Notes: generated by a model from the sequence alone, not told the origin. A stretch of DNA of 64,000 bases from Pezicula radicicola (GCA_003008705.1 PDUO01000045.1:289462-353461); one strand, 5' to 3'. Positions 32,860 to 45,349 are shown, numbered from the stretch's first letter. Translations and numbers: made by a program.

Positions 32860-34915
32860 AAGGCAATTGAAAGCATGCGATTGGACAACTGGCCAGCGTC
32901 ACTGGGAAACTCAACGAACGGGCTGCGAACGACCTCTAATAGCGGTTTTTTAATAGTTTGTGCGTAGACTAGAACTGTGGCTTTGGGCAAATCAGGCTTT
33001 ACGATCTTTTATTACTATAACATTCACCGTCTTCAAGTGATATTGGTTCTTGGGCAATGAGGAGCAAATTAGATGTCCCTACATGACAGCGGCGATAGAT
33101 AGATAGATACAATGTACTAGAACCAATCGTTGTCTTCAAGCAAGTGAATTATTCTCTGTCGTCAAAACCGTGCCATGAACGGCCAAGCCATCTGCGTTGA
33201 TTTCGCCCGTCTTAGAGCCTTGCCCCAGCCGGCATACTCGACCTGCCGTAAATCATGTACGAGCTATAACTATCATTAATACCAAATACCCCTAGAACCT
33301 TCAAACCTAGTTCATCAAGTGTTTCCCGTCCCGTCATATAGATTTGGAAAACCCAGAGACCTGCCTATAACATATGCACTTGTCAATCCGTCTATCCAAA
33401 ATACCTTCTTCGCCTATGAACGTCTTGTATTAAAGGAGTTGGATAAGGAGCCTCCGCCAATCGCCTCATTCACCTCAAAGGGTTTTAGAGTCCCTTATTC
33501 GATATTGACTGACAGAATCAACGGCCGACCTACTCGTAGCGAATACCAACCATCAGATTATAATTTAACCAGATCTTGACCAAAGTTCAACAAGTGCTAA
33601 TCAGGCAGAAGTTTTGAACCTAAGGTTTTCGGAAATCCCTTTCGGGTCTTTGCTCTGGAGAAAGTAATTGTGAACTATACTATGGAAATATTGAATGTAC
33701 TTCTCAAAGAGGGAGTCTTGCTTCAGGTAGTTATTATTGTACTAACTATCTAACCCATCTATCATCTATAGAAATTTCCAGTAGCCCCTTAGTGGTGTTA
33801 TCATGTAGATCCTATGCTCTAGCATGGCGCCTTTTTATCTCCTCCGTAGTGTATAGCTGCTCCATGGCTTGCTTTATTGGGGAGTCGTGGTCTCGCTTAG
33901 GTCCATGTGATGGCAAGAGTATTGGGCTGGATTTTTAGCTAGTTTTTGTCAAGTAACGGGACCATCTTGAAGGCCTTCGACTTATTACTTCCGGCAATGG
34001 ACTTGAATATATCCTCAAATAGTGCATCGCAGTCCCGGGGCAATTTTTTCCAATTCTTGCTCTAGCATATCACTTGGATTATCCTGCACGATTGACGTGG
34101 GCAGAATTCGGATGGAAAGGTGTGCCTACAGAGAGCCCCCTTCAGAGAACCGCAGTAAGTTTCAGAGCAAGTTTCTCATCGCCAGCTTGAAACTCAGTTC
34201 TCTGAAAGGAGTTATACTTTCTGGAACATTTGGCGACTGTGGAGCAACTTAGTAAGATATTAGGAGCTGTGAGCTTGTGGAGGAGGATACACAAATATTC
34301 TGCAAATGAATAGGTTCTCGAAGGGCTTTATTAGGGGTGAGAACTCACCGTAATCTTGACTTGAGCCCTCGAAGCCAACGGGCTCAGGTCTGTAGCCAGT
34401 TGGTCGTGTTCAAGACGACCGATCCCATCACCCGCAAATTCCACTAACCCATCGATCAACAGGCAGAGTCAATAACTAGCGGGAGTTACACAGGTGTGGT
34501 TCAGCATCCAATCTTGGTGTTCTAGGCACACAATACTAGAAGAAAGGGATGCAGGGGTAAAGAGATTTGAACATTTAACAAACATGTGGTGGTTGTTGTT
34601 GGTTGAAGATTACGTGAGTCGCCCGCCAACTAAGTGGCTGGTGAGGTTCACGGCAGTGACTCACGAACAGCTACCCTCGACTAGTAACTGGAACTGCAGC
34701 GCATGGCCCAATCCAAGAGCCCTATTTTCCCTAGAATTCAGGATCAAACGCATGAGCGCCGCTGTGAAACTTTCATACTTTCAAGAGCCCTTCAGCGCCA
34801 GGGGCATTATCGACGTGCTGGTCCTTTACTCTCCCTTTGCTCTGCGCTCCAAGCAAGAAGGCTTTCCGACTTGTTGACTCCCGCCAGCAGCAGCGCGGAA
34901 CCGAGGATGAATGTA
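32860..34915. other. Region without an assignable gene
   Basis: A plus-strand frame at 33319-33579 (86 codons, with LVLKELDKEPPPIASF and DRINGRPTRSEYQPSDYN) looks like real protein sequence by composition, but I cannot place its family. Frames at 34022-34252 and 34494-34918 show no motif. A short gatagata run is at about 33089. Possibly one or two further decayed cluster genes. Confidence 0.3.
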
Positions 34916-34916
34916 T

Positions 34917-35125
34917 GAATTCATCAATCAATCAATCAATCAATCAATCAACCACCCTCAAAGAGACTCAGTGGCCGGAACCGAATATAAATCAAATCAT
35001 TCTATCAATCACTCCGTCCCTCAATCAAAGTACCGTCATAAGGGACTCAGCTGCTAGGACCGAGGAGGAATCAATGAATCGTCATTTCTTTCAATCTATC
35101 CATCATCTATCAATCAATCAATAGC
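34917..35125. repeat. TCAA microsatellite cluster
   Basis: Seven contiguous tcaa units at about 34922-34950, with further catcaatca-type copies to 35123, mixed with two copies of a degenerate phrase (agtaccgtcataagggactcag / agtaccgtcaaaagagattcag, about 35028 and 35128). It lies 300-500 bases upstream of the transporter start. Confidence 0.7.
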
Positions 35126-35432
35126 AAGTACCGTCAAAAGAGATTCAGTAACTGGGCAAAGTCGTTTCGGCACTTACTAGAACCCGACAGGCATCAGATT
35201 TGGCTGGTGAATTAATGGGCCGTCAGCTGTTGTGAGTGAATCCGATCAGGACTTTTTTCTTTATATTAAAAGTATCTTCGTCGCATTGAATTCTTTTTAC
35301 ATTTGGCAACCAATCTCCACAAACTCTAGCTCGCTCTCATTCTCCTCTTGCTCCTCCTCCCACCACAACCTGTTAAAATTAGCCTCTTTCATCAAACAGC
35401 ATCTACGAATATCGAGCCCACCAAAATAAACC

Positions 35433-37415
35433 ATGGCCTCGCAATCGTCGCCACTCCACAAGATCAACCATTCGCCATTGGAGACGGAGACGATGCACGA
35501 TGGTAAAGTCTCGCAAGATGCCCACAACGGCGCCACCCATTCGAATTCAAGTACCGTTGCCAATAAGTCCAAGGAGGCACCCAAGGAAGCGCCCAAGGAA
35601 ATGTACAAGCATTCGCTAGCTACAGTCGTTGCCTTAATCATCACCTCCTTCATGAGCATGTTCCTTGTTGCTTTGGACAGAACCATCACCACGACGGTAC
35701 ATAAAACATACCTTATCCTCTATACATACAGAAGATAGATAGCTAATGAACGCTGGTGATCAGGCCACACCTGAAATCACGGATCAATTCAACTCTCTCC
35801 CTAATATCGGTTGGTACGGTAGCGTATATCTAATGACATACGGCGGCTTTCAACTCTTGCTTAGAAAAACTCTACACCTTTTTCGATGTCAAAACTATTG
35901 TTCTTTTCAGTATCACGTTTTTTGAGATCGGCTCTGCTATTTGCGGAGCTGCTCCGGACTCAGTGGGATTCATCGTTGGAAGAGCAATCGCCGGATTTGG
36001 CGCGGCTGGTATTCTTGGTGGATCGGTAAGTGTAACTGTTGTGATCCCACTGCATCCATCTCCTGATATAGATGTCCCTAAGTTACGACGATTGTCCTTA
36101 CGATTCCTCTAAAGAAGCAACCAATGGTACAAGGTCTCTTGGGTGCCGTCTTTGGCATTGCCATTATCTTAGGACTCTTGATTGGCGGTGCCTTCACCTT
36201 ACATACAACGTGGCGATGGTGCTTTTACATCAACTTGCCTATCGGTGGAGTAGTACTGGCCGTGCGGGCAATCCTGAGGAAGATTCCGAACCTAAACAAG
36301 AAGCCACTCAGGTGGACGCAGAAGCTGTGGTAAATTGATGTTCCTGGTAGTTTCTGCCTCATTCCTGGTGTGATCTGCTTGGTATTGGTACTTCAGTAGG
36401 GAGGCTAAACCTATCCCGTGAGTTCTCGTCCCTCACTGTGTAAAACTAGTGTACTAACAGCCTCTAGTGGAGCAGTGGCCGTATCATAGCACTATTGACT
36501 GTTATGGGAGTATTATTTGTATCCTTCATTGCTATCCAGATCTTTACTCCCGATACGGCAATGGTTAATTCTCGGGTTGTCAAGCAACGCAGCATTATTT
36601 GTGGCCTATGGCAAATGACTTTCGTCGGCGCTGGCATATATGTCAATAGTAAGTGTAATCATTCTTACTAGGCGCTATAACTACTAACCTTGCTTTAAAG
36701 TTTACTACCTCCCCATTTGGTTCCAATCGATCAAAGGCGACTGCGGTAAACTCCGGTATTAAACTCCTGCCATTGATGCCGGGAATGCTTGTCGCGTCGA
36801 CTCTATTTGGAGCTGTAGTTCAACGAATTAGATACTACACGCCAGTCGGAATAGTAGGATGTATTGTTATGACTATTGGGGCTGGGCTGTTCACTATATT
36901 CGAAGTCTATACTCCTAGTGGAAAGTGGATCGGTTATCAGATTCTGTTCGGATTCGGCATAGGCTTAGCTATGCAAACACCAAGTCTTGCCACACGAACG
37001 GTTCTGCCGAAGAAGGATGTACCGGTTGGTATGGCCTTGGGCTCCTTCTTCCAGCTCCTCAGTGGAGCTATTTCCGTTACTATCGCAACTACCGTACTGA
37101 ATACCCAGCTTATCAAGAAGCTTTCTGGCTTCCCTGGGCTCGAGAAGTCGCTTGTTACAATCTGGTGGTGCTACGGCACTGACCAACGCACTGCTAGCGG
37201 ATCTAAAGCCGGAGATTCTTACGGCATACAATTCGGCGCTTAAGGATGTCTTCCAAGTCGGGTTGATCCTCTCGGCTTTGGGCTTTATCGGTACAGCTGG
37301 GCTGGAGTGGAAGAATATACTTACGGCTTCGGGTAATGGTGTTAGACCCAAGAAGAAGAATAAAGAGAAGCCGGTTGAACCTGCGAAGACCGAGTCTGAT
37401 AGAGGAATAGTCTAG
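35433..37415 (+). pseudogene. MFS drug:H+ antiporter (DHA2, 14-TM type)
   Basis: ATG at 35433 in a good fungal context (accatggcc) begins a hydrophilic, Lys/Ser-rich N-terminus, then LATVVALIITSFMSMFLVAL and DRTITTT. After an intron: ATPEITDQFNSLPNIGWYGS (motif D1), [37 protein letters not shown] and [19 protein letters not shown] (motif C and TM5-6), FVGAGIYVN, GIKLLPLMPGMLVASTLFGA, GFGIGLAMQTPSLATRTVLP, GSFFQLLSGAISVTIATTVL, and a charged tail ending TESDRGIV and TAG. This is the family of AflT-like polyketide efflux pumps of the plasma membrane. Damage: one extra A in an A-run near 35868 shifts the frame, LQ-TAG-GG-TAA-TYP replaces the expected Trp and Gln codons near 36400, and there is a one-base shift near 37160. 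All core motifs remain, so decay is recent. Confidence 0.85.
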
Positions 37416-38373
37416 TGGGCTAAACTTACCATGATCGGTCAGCAGCTACGCCATGAAGGACTTAGGGTTAGGTAGTTGTTGAAATATAGAATACTACCAA
37501 GCAAGGGAACGTGTCGAGAGGTTATGTGTAAGGTTCTTGGTAAGGCCGTAACAAAGATGTAATTGGAGCTTAGTAAGGATCGCACTTGACAGATAAAGAA
37601 TATAGACAGCGGCACCAGTAATCGTCTGTCGGGTACCTAGAGTGCGAGTGGTTACTATAATTCGAGGATTGAGCTCTAGCTCTAGGTTTAATGTGTCCCT
37701 CTGCTTCGTAGATGCTAGATCGCTGTTCTGTACAATGAAATGGAGAGTCGGATATAAATCTACAAGGCTTTAGGCCACCGAGGCTGACTGGACACTTACC
37801 TGCCATCTGACTTAGTTATTGAAGATACAAAAGGAGGAGATGATGTGATGTGATGTCCTTGCCTCGACTATGCATGCATATGTACTGCGGATGTTTGACT
37901 AGTTCAGCTGCGCTAGAATGTCGGGAACGTTATTAGCCGTATACAATCCCGCAGCATATGTTAGATAAGCAGATCACTGGCGACGGAGCTTTGGCTGTTG
38001 CTCTCGTGTTGTATGAAATGGCGTTCCGGTGTTTAGGGCCAGATTATAGGCGGCGCGATGCGAGCATTCAAAGGTTTACGTAGTGAGGGCCATGTGAAGT
38101 GCGGCTGGGGCGACCGATTTGGCAAGGAACATGGCTGCATCAAGCAACAAGGAATTAGAATCATAACTAATCTATTAATTCGAGCTTCTTTGGCCTTCCT
38201 ATACTGGAACTAGCTATTTTCTGTGAGGGGATAGAAGGAGCTTATGCTGTTTCATTCATTCGTACCTTCTATATATTACCGAACCATGCATCCATTCTAT
38301 CACATCTACCTATATCGTGCGATCCCCTGGCTCACTTGAAATTCCAGCAACTGGTTTGATCTCATGAGAAGCT
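37416..38373. other. Intergenic region, no supported gene
   Basis: No frame with a motif; a 78-codon minus-strand frame at 37570-37806 has none. The last 300 bases would hold the promoter of the second AflR-like gene. Confidence 0.4.
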
Positions 38374-39702
38374 ATGACGGGCTCAAATCCAAGCAACAGC
38401 TAAGTCTCTAGGGCCCTAGATTCACACGCATCAGTACGTGGAGCCACCACTGATGGACGAGCCTCCAAATTACGAGATAGTTGCCACACCTGTGCGCTGT
38501 CCAAAGTCAAATGTTACAAGGAGACACTAGCATGCTCGCGATGTACAAAGAAAGGCATCATATGTGAGTATTTTGTTACAAAGCGTCCAGGGCGTAAGCA
38601 CAACACCAGCCAAGCCAGCAACAACAATAACCACAGCAACTGTGACACAGACAACATTACTGTGATACCAGCTTTTCCTGCTGGACAAAGAGACTCATGG
38701 CCTGGCACCACAAGCTCTACTGCACATGGCACATTGTTGTCTGCGAGCAACAACTACTTGACCCCTTTAGACAACCTCGGCCCAACGAACGCTTCCAGAC
38801 TCGGCAATGTGTCTGGGGCCGAGTACTCCTCGTCGTCATCGGACATCTTTATGATGCTGCTCCAGTCAAGCCTGTCTTCTGCGCCAGCGGCCATGAACAA
38901 CGAGTTCGATGACTTTTCACCTCACCCATAGACTTCTTTGAGCTAGAACAGCTGGAGAGTAACAACTTTACCAAAGGAGGGCGCAATGACATTACAAAGC
39001 TTCTTATGCCTGATGATATTAGTGCTACTTTTACTTAGACAAATCGTCAATTAATTACACGGACGTGTCCTCTCCATGTTCTTCTTCCTCTAATGGCCAT
39101 GCGCTGTGGATAAGTGACACGAGTGTGAGCAGCGCATCGGACTCGACCTACTGCTGTCTGATGCAAATACCGGATTTCATGAAGAAAGCTCCCCTTCTCG
39201 ACTAAGTCACCAGTATACCCCCCGTCCAAAATTAGCTAGATCAAAAACAATCCCTCCGCCCAGATAGTTGTCGTAGAGAACAAGTAGATCATTCAAACGG
39301 TCAGCAACATACTGCAATGTTCGTGCGTGGAGAGCAACTACAGACTAGGGAAGGGGGTGACGTGCAAAGTGTGCTGTACCATGCAGTCCTAGTTTCTGTG
39401 GCCTGTGGTTGATGATTGTATTCAGGATACTAGAACAGTACACAGCAGCAGCGGCGGCACGAAAGCAACAATCCGGGGCCACAGCATCTGAGGGAGGTGG
39501 TGCAGCGAAGCGAAGCAACTCCACGAAAGAGCAGCAGATGCGACGACTCCGCAGCTACTGCCTCGCCGACAACAAAGATCCCAGGCGCATGGCCGCCCAA
39601 CTGATCCTCAGCGAATTACATCGTGTGCAATGGCTGATGAAACCAAAACCAACTATCGCCGAGACTCAAGACGTGCGACATGGAAGAAGTAGGCAACAAT
39701 AG
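38374..39702 (+). pseudogene. AflR-like Zn2Cys6 regulator (copy 2)
   Basis: From ATG 38374: MTGSNPSNS, TAA, then VSRALDSHASVRGATTDGRA and the zinc cluster CHTCALSKVKCYKETLACSR with CTKKGIIC (C-x2-C-x6-C-x6-C-x2-C-x6-C), followed by the basic EYFVTKRPGRKHN. The frame stays open through Ser/Thr-rich sequence to 38931 (DIFMMLLQSSLSSAPAAMNN). After stops it regains sense in LWLMIVFRILEQYTAAAAAR and the C-terminus PRRMAAQLILSELHRVQWLM, ending at 39702; these match the AflR C-terminal domain. An N-terminal TAA (Gln codon CAA expected) and mid-gene TAG/TAA stops break it. It would bind cluster promoters and activate them together with AflS. It is a distinct gene from the copy at 14.3-15.1 kb. Confidence 0.78.
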
Positions 39703-40255
39703 AGGAGAAAATCTGGGGGTCACCAAAATGCTGGAGGGGAAGGGGGACTACTGCCCATATTCATCATTGTCTCTTTTAGATGGCGAATCAACAACAGCGC
39801 CCTTTCTCAGCTACCATGGTTGATTTAAGACACGAGCTGAGCCATATTGTTACATCCCAATGCCCCACATTTGCAACTGATTCCATGCAAGTACCCACTG
39901 TATATCCATAAATCTGCCACACACATTGACCTTTTTTTTTTTTTTCAAATAGAGAAAGATCTAAGGAAGTATCTAAGTAGTCTATCATTGGAAATCATTG
40001 GTATACTACAACAAATCTAGTAGATAGACTTATTAATATAAAAATAGTACTATAGTAGGCTAGAATAGTTGGAATTAATATACAATTTTAGAGGGATTAG
40101 CAGGCGCCATGGCCACCAGAAATGAAGATATACAAGAAACACGTGATTACAGGCCGATATCCTGTGATTCTTATCTTTCGCTTATCTTTCCTTTTCTGGT
40201 CTTGATCTTCTTTATTGTATACACGCCGCAACGTTAATCTATCAACAGCTACCTC
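39703..40255. other. Intergenic region / protease promoter
   Basis: No gene. A T-run at about 39933-39946 and AT-rich sequence precede the intact protease gene. Confidence 0.4.
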
Positions 40256-42219
40256 ATGTCTTTGTCTTCTGCAAACACACCCTGCCGTCCCTCTATTAAT
40301 CAATCCACCATCATGTCCACCTCAAATACCCGGAGTTTAACCATGTCTGCGTCCTCTGTTGTTGCTGTTCTCACAAACATCCGACAAAACCATCTTCTCT
40401 ATGCACATCCCAACATCAACAAAAAGAAAGAAACCAAGAACAATATGACGACGCCTGCAGCTTTCGAAGTCCCCGTCGAGAAACGCCGATTCTACGGCTA
40501 CAATCAAAGCCTAGAGGTCCTTGCGAGCAACAATAGCGCATGTCTGTACAGCCCATCGCCAACCAGCGTCGAGGCATATCCGGTACAGAAGAAAGTCTAC
40601 CGCCTAGGCTGTAGCGAAGAGATCATAACATTCTACGAGAAGCACCTACACCCTATAATACTACGCACCCTCGAAACTATGGCGAAGAATTGTGATGCCC
40701 AGATTCACCCACTGCGTTTAGGATTTGAAGCTCAGCCTGATCAGAATCCGCTAGTAATCCTGATTATCTTCGAGCGCAACGCGATATCTCCTCCAACCGC
40801 AAAGAAGATCACTGCTGAGATTAGCGCCTCTGCTAAAAACCTGTATGTTATATACATTTACGTCTCCTTGTAGCTGCTGATTAAGTAACTATTCTATAGA
40901 TTCTACATTGATATCTGCCAGTTCCGTCAAGCTCAAGACCAACGTAGCACTGCTATTCCAGACGGCATTGATCTGCTTCGCGATTATCAGTATACCTACG
41001 ACGACAACCCACCACTTCCTGGCGCTTCTATTGGCCCACGCGAGCGATCCTGGACAGGCACAGTCTGTGGCTATATTATCCACTGCGGAGTTATCTACGT
41101 CTTAACTGCTGGCCATGTGGTAAATGGCGTGGAAGCTCAGGTCCTTGGATCCCATGAGCCATACCAGTATAGTACCGGCGCAGAGAAACACCAGATTATG
41201 TCACCATCGGATGCCGACCATAACACAACGACTGAAGCTCTTAAACAAACCAAGGAGACCCTAAAGCAATTGCAGGAAGATCTAGAGCAGAAACTAGAGG
41301 AGCGCCAAATCTTTGTTACCCAGGAGAAGAATGCGGAGGGGCTGAGCGCTTTGCAGCAGCACAACACCTCTCCAACTACCTGCGAGGAATACAGCAAGAT
41401 AAAGAATCTCCGTAAACAGCTTGAGAACTGCAAAAACAGTATTTCAGATATCGAGGCGAAGCTTAAGCAGGTAGAGAGTTACGATCGTCGTCTTGGATAC
41501 ATTGCTTGTACATCTGGTAGCGTACGGCCAGCTTCGGAGACGACGTTTCGCCAAGACTGGGCATTAATACGTTACGAAAAGTTAAGCAACGGCCGTATCC
41601 CTCAGAACAAGGTATGTTACAACATTTTACTATTCTCTCTCTCTCTCGCTCATCAACTAACTTGGATTCCCTCTGCTTCTAGCACCGGCGTCTAGGGGAT
41701 GAAGACGAGCCCATTTCCGCCAAAATTAAGAGACTTGGACTTGGATACGATGAGAATATACGTTCTCCCGAAGACGTTCAAAACAACCAAACAACCCCAG
41801 TCAAAGCATGGCTCGCTACAGCTCAAGTGGCTCTGATACAATCACCTCGCATCACCGCTGCTACTAGCACTTATTGTTCCCCCCCTCGACGCGGAGGTTA
41901 TGTTATCAAGCCCCCAAGCGCACGCTCTGCATTGAAAGCCGGTACCTTTAATGACATTCGATCTACCATAGTAAGCAACGTTTATGGCATTACAACAGAG
42001 TGGACCTTTATTCATTTTAGATTGTCCGAAAAACTGTCTCAACCTGGGGATTCTGGATCTGTTCTTCTTGATGAGCATTTGAGGGCCATAGCAATGGTGT
42101 GGGGTGGTGATATCTATAACTCGGTACAAGACGTGACGTTTGCAACACCGCTTTCGGATGTGCTTCGGGATGTTGAAAAGGCTATGGGATGGGGGCCTGG
42201 AAGTTGTACTTGGTTGTAA
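40256..42219 (+). CDS. Trypsin-fold serine protease with coiled-coil insertion, intact
   Basis: Three exons, 40256-40842, 40900-41611 and 41683-42219, joined by GT-AG introns of 57 and 71 nt, give 611 residues with no internal stop. The N-terminal 240 residues are not assigned. The catalytic triad is visible: His268 in YVLTAGHVV, Asp415 in FRQDWALIRY and Ser557 in QPGDSGSVLL, followed by the AMVWGG wall. Between His and Asp lies a charged heptad-rich stretch of about 90 residues (LKQTKETLKQLQEDLEQKLE, then a second helix KIKNLRKQLENCKNSISDIE), predicted as a coiled-coil hairpin. No signal peptide is evident, so the protein is probably cytosolic. Fungal S1-like proteases of this type often appear in HET/NLR gene neighbourhoods; the target is unknown. 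The start could also be a later ATG (40313, 40343 or 40445). It converges on the subtilase gene. Confidence 0.85.
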
Positions 42220-42399
42220 GAGTAGCTTTGGTATAAATGTTTGATGTTCTTATGCTTTAAACAAAGCTTTAAGAGCCCGACTCCATAGTTAGAGCTACGT
42301 TATCACGACTTGATTGATGTGGACGTCTTGTCTAAGTATACTAAATAGAGAGTAAATTCCTGTAAGCTAGTAGGATTAATTAAAAACGAATGATAAAAC

Positions 42400-45349
42400 G
42401 GCACGGGGTCGACTTGTACATTGCCGAGAAAACAAAAATTGTATCCTTCCCGCTGGCTTTCTTCGAGGAGGTGCCCATTGCTGTCACAGGCCGCAATGGA
42501 GAAGATGTCTTCTTTGACGTTTTCCTAGCCGCTGACTGACTTGCTCATCTTCAGGCCGGTGTCGGCAGTGCTAGACATAATAACAATGTCATCGTCCTTG
42601 GCTAGCCGGAGGGCTTCGGTCAGTTTCTCCTCGGTATCCCCGTACGTCACGAGGCTGAGGGAAATGATGTCAATCCCCCTTTCCCTGGCCCAATTGATGG
42701 CCTGTGACAATGGTCAGTCTATGTTGGCAAAACCTCCTCATCATGGTGATAAATAAGACTTACATCGGCTACATTATTAGCTGTAACCCCGGAGCCTCTG
42801 GTTTCGGCAACTTTGATGATATATAGATCACAGCACGGGTTGATTGAGCAGATTAGTTTGGCCATCTGCGTCCCGTGCGGCTCGCTGGTATGCCAGAACA
42901 CTTCGTCTTTGTTGTCCCTGCTCACGAGCGAGATGCCATCGACAATTCTGTGGGCCGGGTCGTTGCTGAAGATGGAGCTGGCAGATGCCCTTATCTTGGC
43001 TTTCCCGCCAAACACCACGACACCACGACACCACTGTCGATTAGGGCGACTTTTGTTCTCGGAATGCTTTTTTATGTTACGTAGTGATTCCGAAATTTCT
43101 TGAGGAACACGTCGAGATTCGACTCGACGACCTCGAAGTGCTGTCCATGTCTTGTCAGTACTCGTACGTCTTGCAAAGCTCATTGACGGGGGAATCAAGA
43201 GCTCCATACATCTTGTTGTTATCCACAGGTATCTCGTCTCCTTGATTAATAGCCCACCTACAACTTGTTACCTTTACGATAGGTTTGCCGTCCGCATTGT
43301 ATTCCTCGATCCCTTTTGCGGTGTAACTTCTCCATCGGTAGCCGAGGCCCCGATTTATCTCGCCTAAGCGCTGCTAGAGTTCCTTTGTGACGGCTGTTAT
43401 ACGATCATCGCTGAGAATATCCTGCAATTGTAAGTTTCCAGCCTCCCTAGAGTTCATCCACATCGACAAAGGCTAGCCGGAACAACTAGACTTACTTCCA
43501 CGACATTGACATGGAGTCTTGTCAACTGGCGTTAATCGTTAGTAGTTGTCTCAAGTTGACAATAGGGCTGTAAGGGATGATTGTTGGGCTGAGTATCTTA
43601 CATTTGGAAAGCGTGACAGTTCCCGGTACGAGTGATCGTGGACAGCTCGCTTCCCGCTGCTATAGAGATGCAGCTCTTGTAGCTCTGTCATTTGCTCTCT
43701 GTCTTCTGGGTTCAAGTTACCAAGATAGAGGTCTAGCTTGCTCCACTTGAGAACCCTCACACCAGAGCCATTAACACAGTATGCCACATCGTTATCTGAA
43801 TGGGGGTAGTAAAGACGGTTAAACACTAATAGGTTCAAGACAGTTTCGGCCTATCGATCTCTCAGCCATTTGAAAACATCCTTGATCTCGGTATAGTCGA
43901 TTCGCTAGTCTTTTACGCTCTGGGGCGGTGTCTCGATACTGAGATCGGGAAAACTAGTGTACTTGAGTACACTCTCGAATTTAAAGATTGTCTCGGGGCC
44001 CGTCTTTTAAGTCTTCAGCTACTCCACGTAATCGGCATAGGCCGTCTCTCGAGTATTGATCTTTGAGAGCGGTAGGCTCATTGGGTATACTTTTGGCCTC
44101 AGGTTAGCTGTCTTTCAGCGGAAAAATTGGAGTCCTTAACTAGTACCTTCCACTACCGGACCAAACAAGTTAGCATTGAACACAGAAGGTATGATAGATG
44201 TAGACAGAGGGCCTCGATCTTACTGTTGGAGCGTTTAAGAATCTTTCGAATGTCCTGTATTTCTAGCTTTGGGCTTTAAATCATGGCATACAGAAGCCGA
44301 TTGCGAATAGCAGAGTCAACGGGCTTTTTCTCATCCATCAAATGCTGTAACGGGTGCTTGGAATCGTCGTCAGTCCCAGTGTCGGCGTCGATCTGAGCAG
44401 GATACTCGGAGAGAACCTTATCTACGATGTCTGCCTTCCTCTTCGACACCGCAGTGTGTAGGAGTTTGTATTTCGGTTTGGACATGAACTCATCCCGATA
44501 CGCTTTGCTGAACATTTTCCATATAGCTCCACTTGCCGCCAGGATGAGCTTGAATGCTTTCAGGGTATTTTCCTACACTTCCGGTTTCTTATCCGGGGCC
44601 GTCTTCTTTATTGCTGAACTAACGCAGCCAGCGTCCGCTAACGAGGGATAGTCCTTCGATAGTAATTCCAGAACCTCTAGCCTAAGTTCATCCACCGCCA
44701 TTCGAAACGCAGTCTAGTCCCTGTACTTTCTGGACATGTACTTCAGTACCTCCTTTTTGGAGGTTTCAATATTTTCCTTCTCCAACACGTTCTCCAGTTC
44801 TGTGATCATGATCTGCATGAGTAGGTCAGTGCCGCTTTCAGCTGCGTGCTGGAAGGCGGACTTAGTATCCTCGTCCGTGTCGAAGGCCATCTTCGAGTTA
44901 ATAAGGCACAGTGCTTGGACTGTGATGTAAGATGTACAATTTTTCTATGCATGGCGTCTCGCTGTGTCAGGCTCTGCTGGGCTTGGCTGTCGTTTCAACA
45001 TTGCCGTGGACTTTTTGAGGTCGTTGATTGCCTCTAAGAACGACTCAACCTTTTTCAGCGGACCGTTTTCGGCTTCTTCGAAGTCCAGGATTTTTTTCAG
45101 TTCATCCACCACAGGGTCGCGAGGCTCTGTGGAATCACCCTCCCTCTTCTTCACGGGGGCCTTCGTCCATTTCTAATCCAGAGCCAAGTTTGTAGAATTA
45201 TCTAGTTTCAGGACGGCCGACGCAATGCTGATATATAGTTTTGTTGCGTCCCAGCCTTCCTTATTCATGGCCTTCCATAGCGACTCAACGCTGCCGTGAT
45301 TGAATCCGCGCAACAGCTACGTGCTCGGAATATCGTGGACGGCGCCCAT
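42400..45349 (-). pseudogene. Subtilase (S8) with N-terminal ankyrin-like repeats
   Basis: From ATG 45349 one frame of 358 codons reaches TAA at 44276, interrupted by five TAG codons (45319, 45175, 44947, 44716, 44575) and no TGA or other TAA. It contains KKVESFLEAINDLKKSTAML, SAFQHAAESGTDLLMQIMIT and YKLLHTAVSKRKADIVDKVL (ankyrin-like helices). Downstream pieces: KFESVLKYTSFPDLSIETPP, VLKWSKLDLYLGNLNPEDRE, LHLYSSGKRAVHDHSYREL, then the protease: KVALIDSG (Asp), VVVFGGKAKIRASASS, EPHGTQMAKLIC (His), NWARERGIDIISLSL and IFSIAACDSNGHLLE. The Ser region (GTSxA type) is not found before 42400. The frame breaks between Asp and FGGK where an 8-base unit is repeated once too often. Fungal S8 proteases with repeat domains are linked to NLR/HET systems such as HET-Q2. 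Confidence 0.8.

Noticed and set aside
42828..43084. Frames of 68-96 codons on both strands inside the subtilase
   Set aside because: They overlap the recognisable S8 protease segments and have no motifs of their own.
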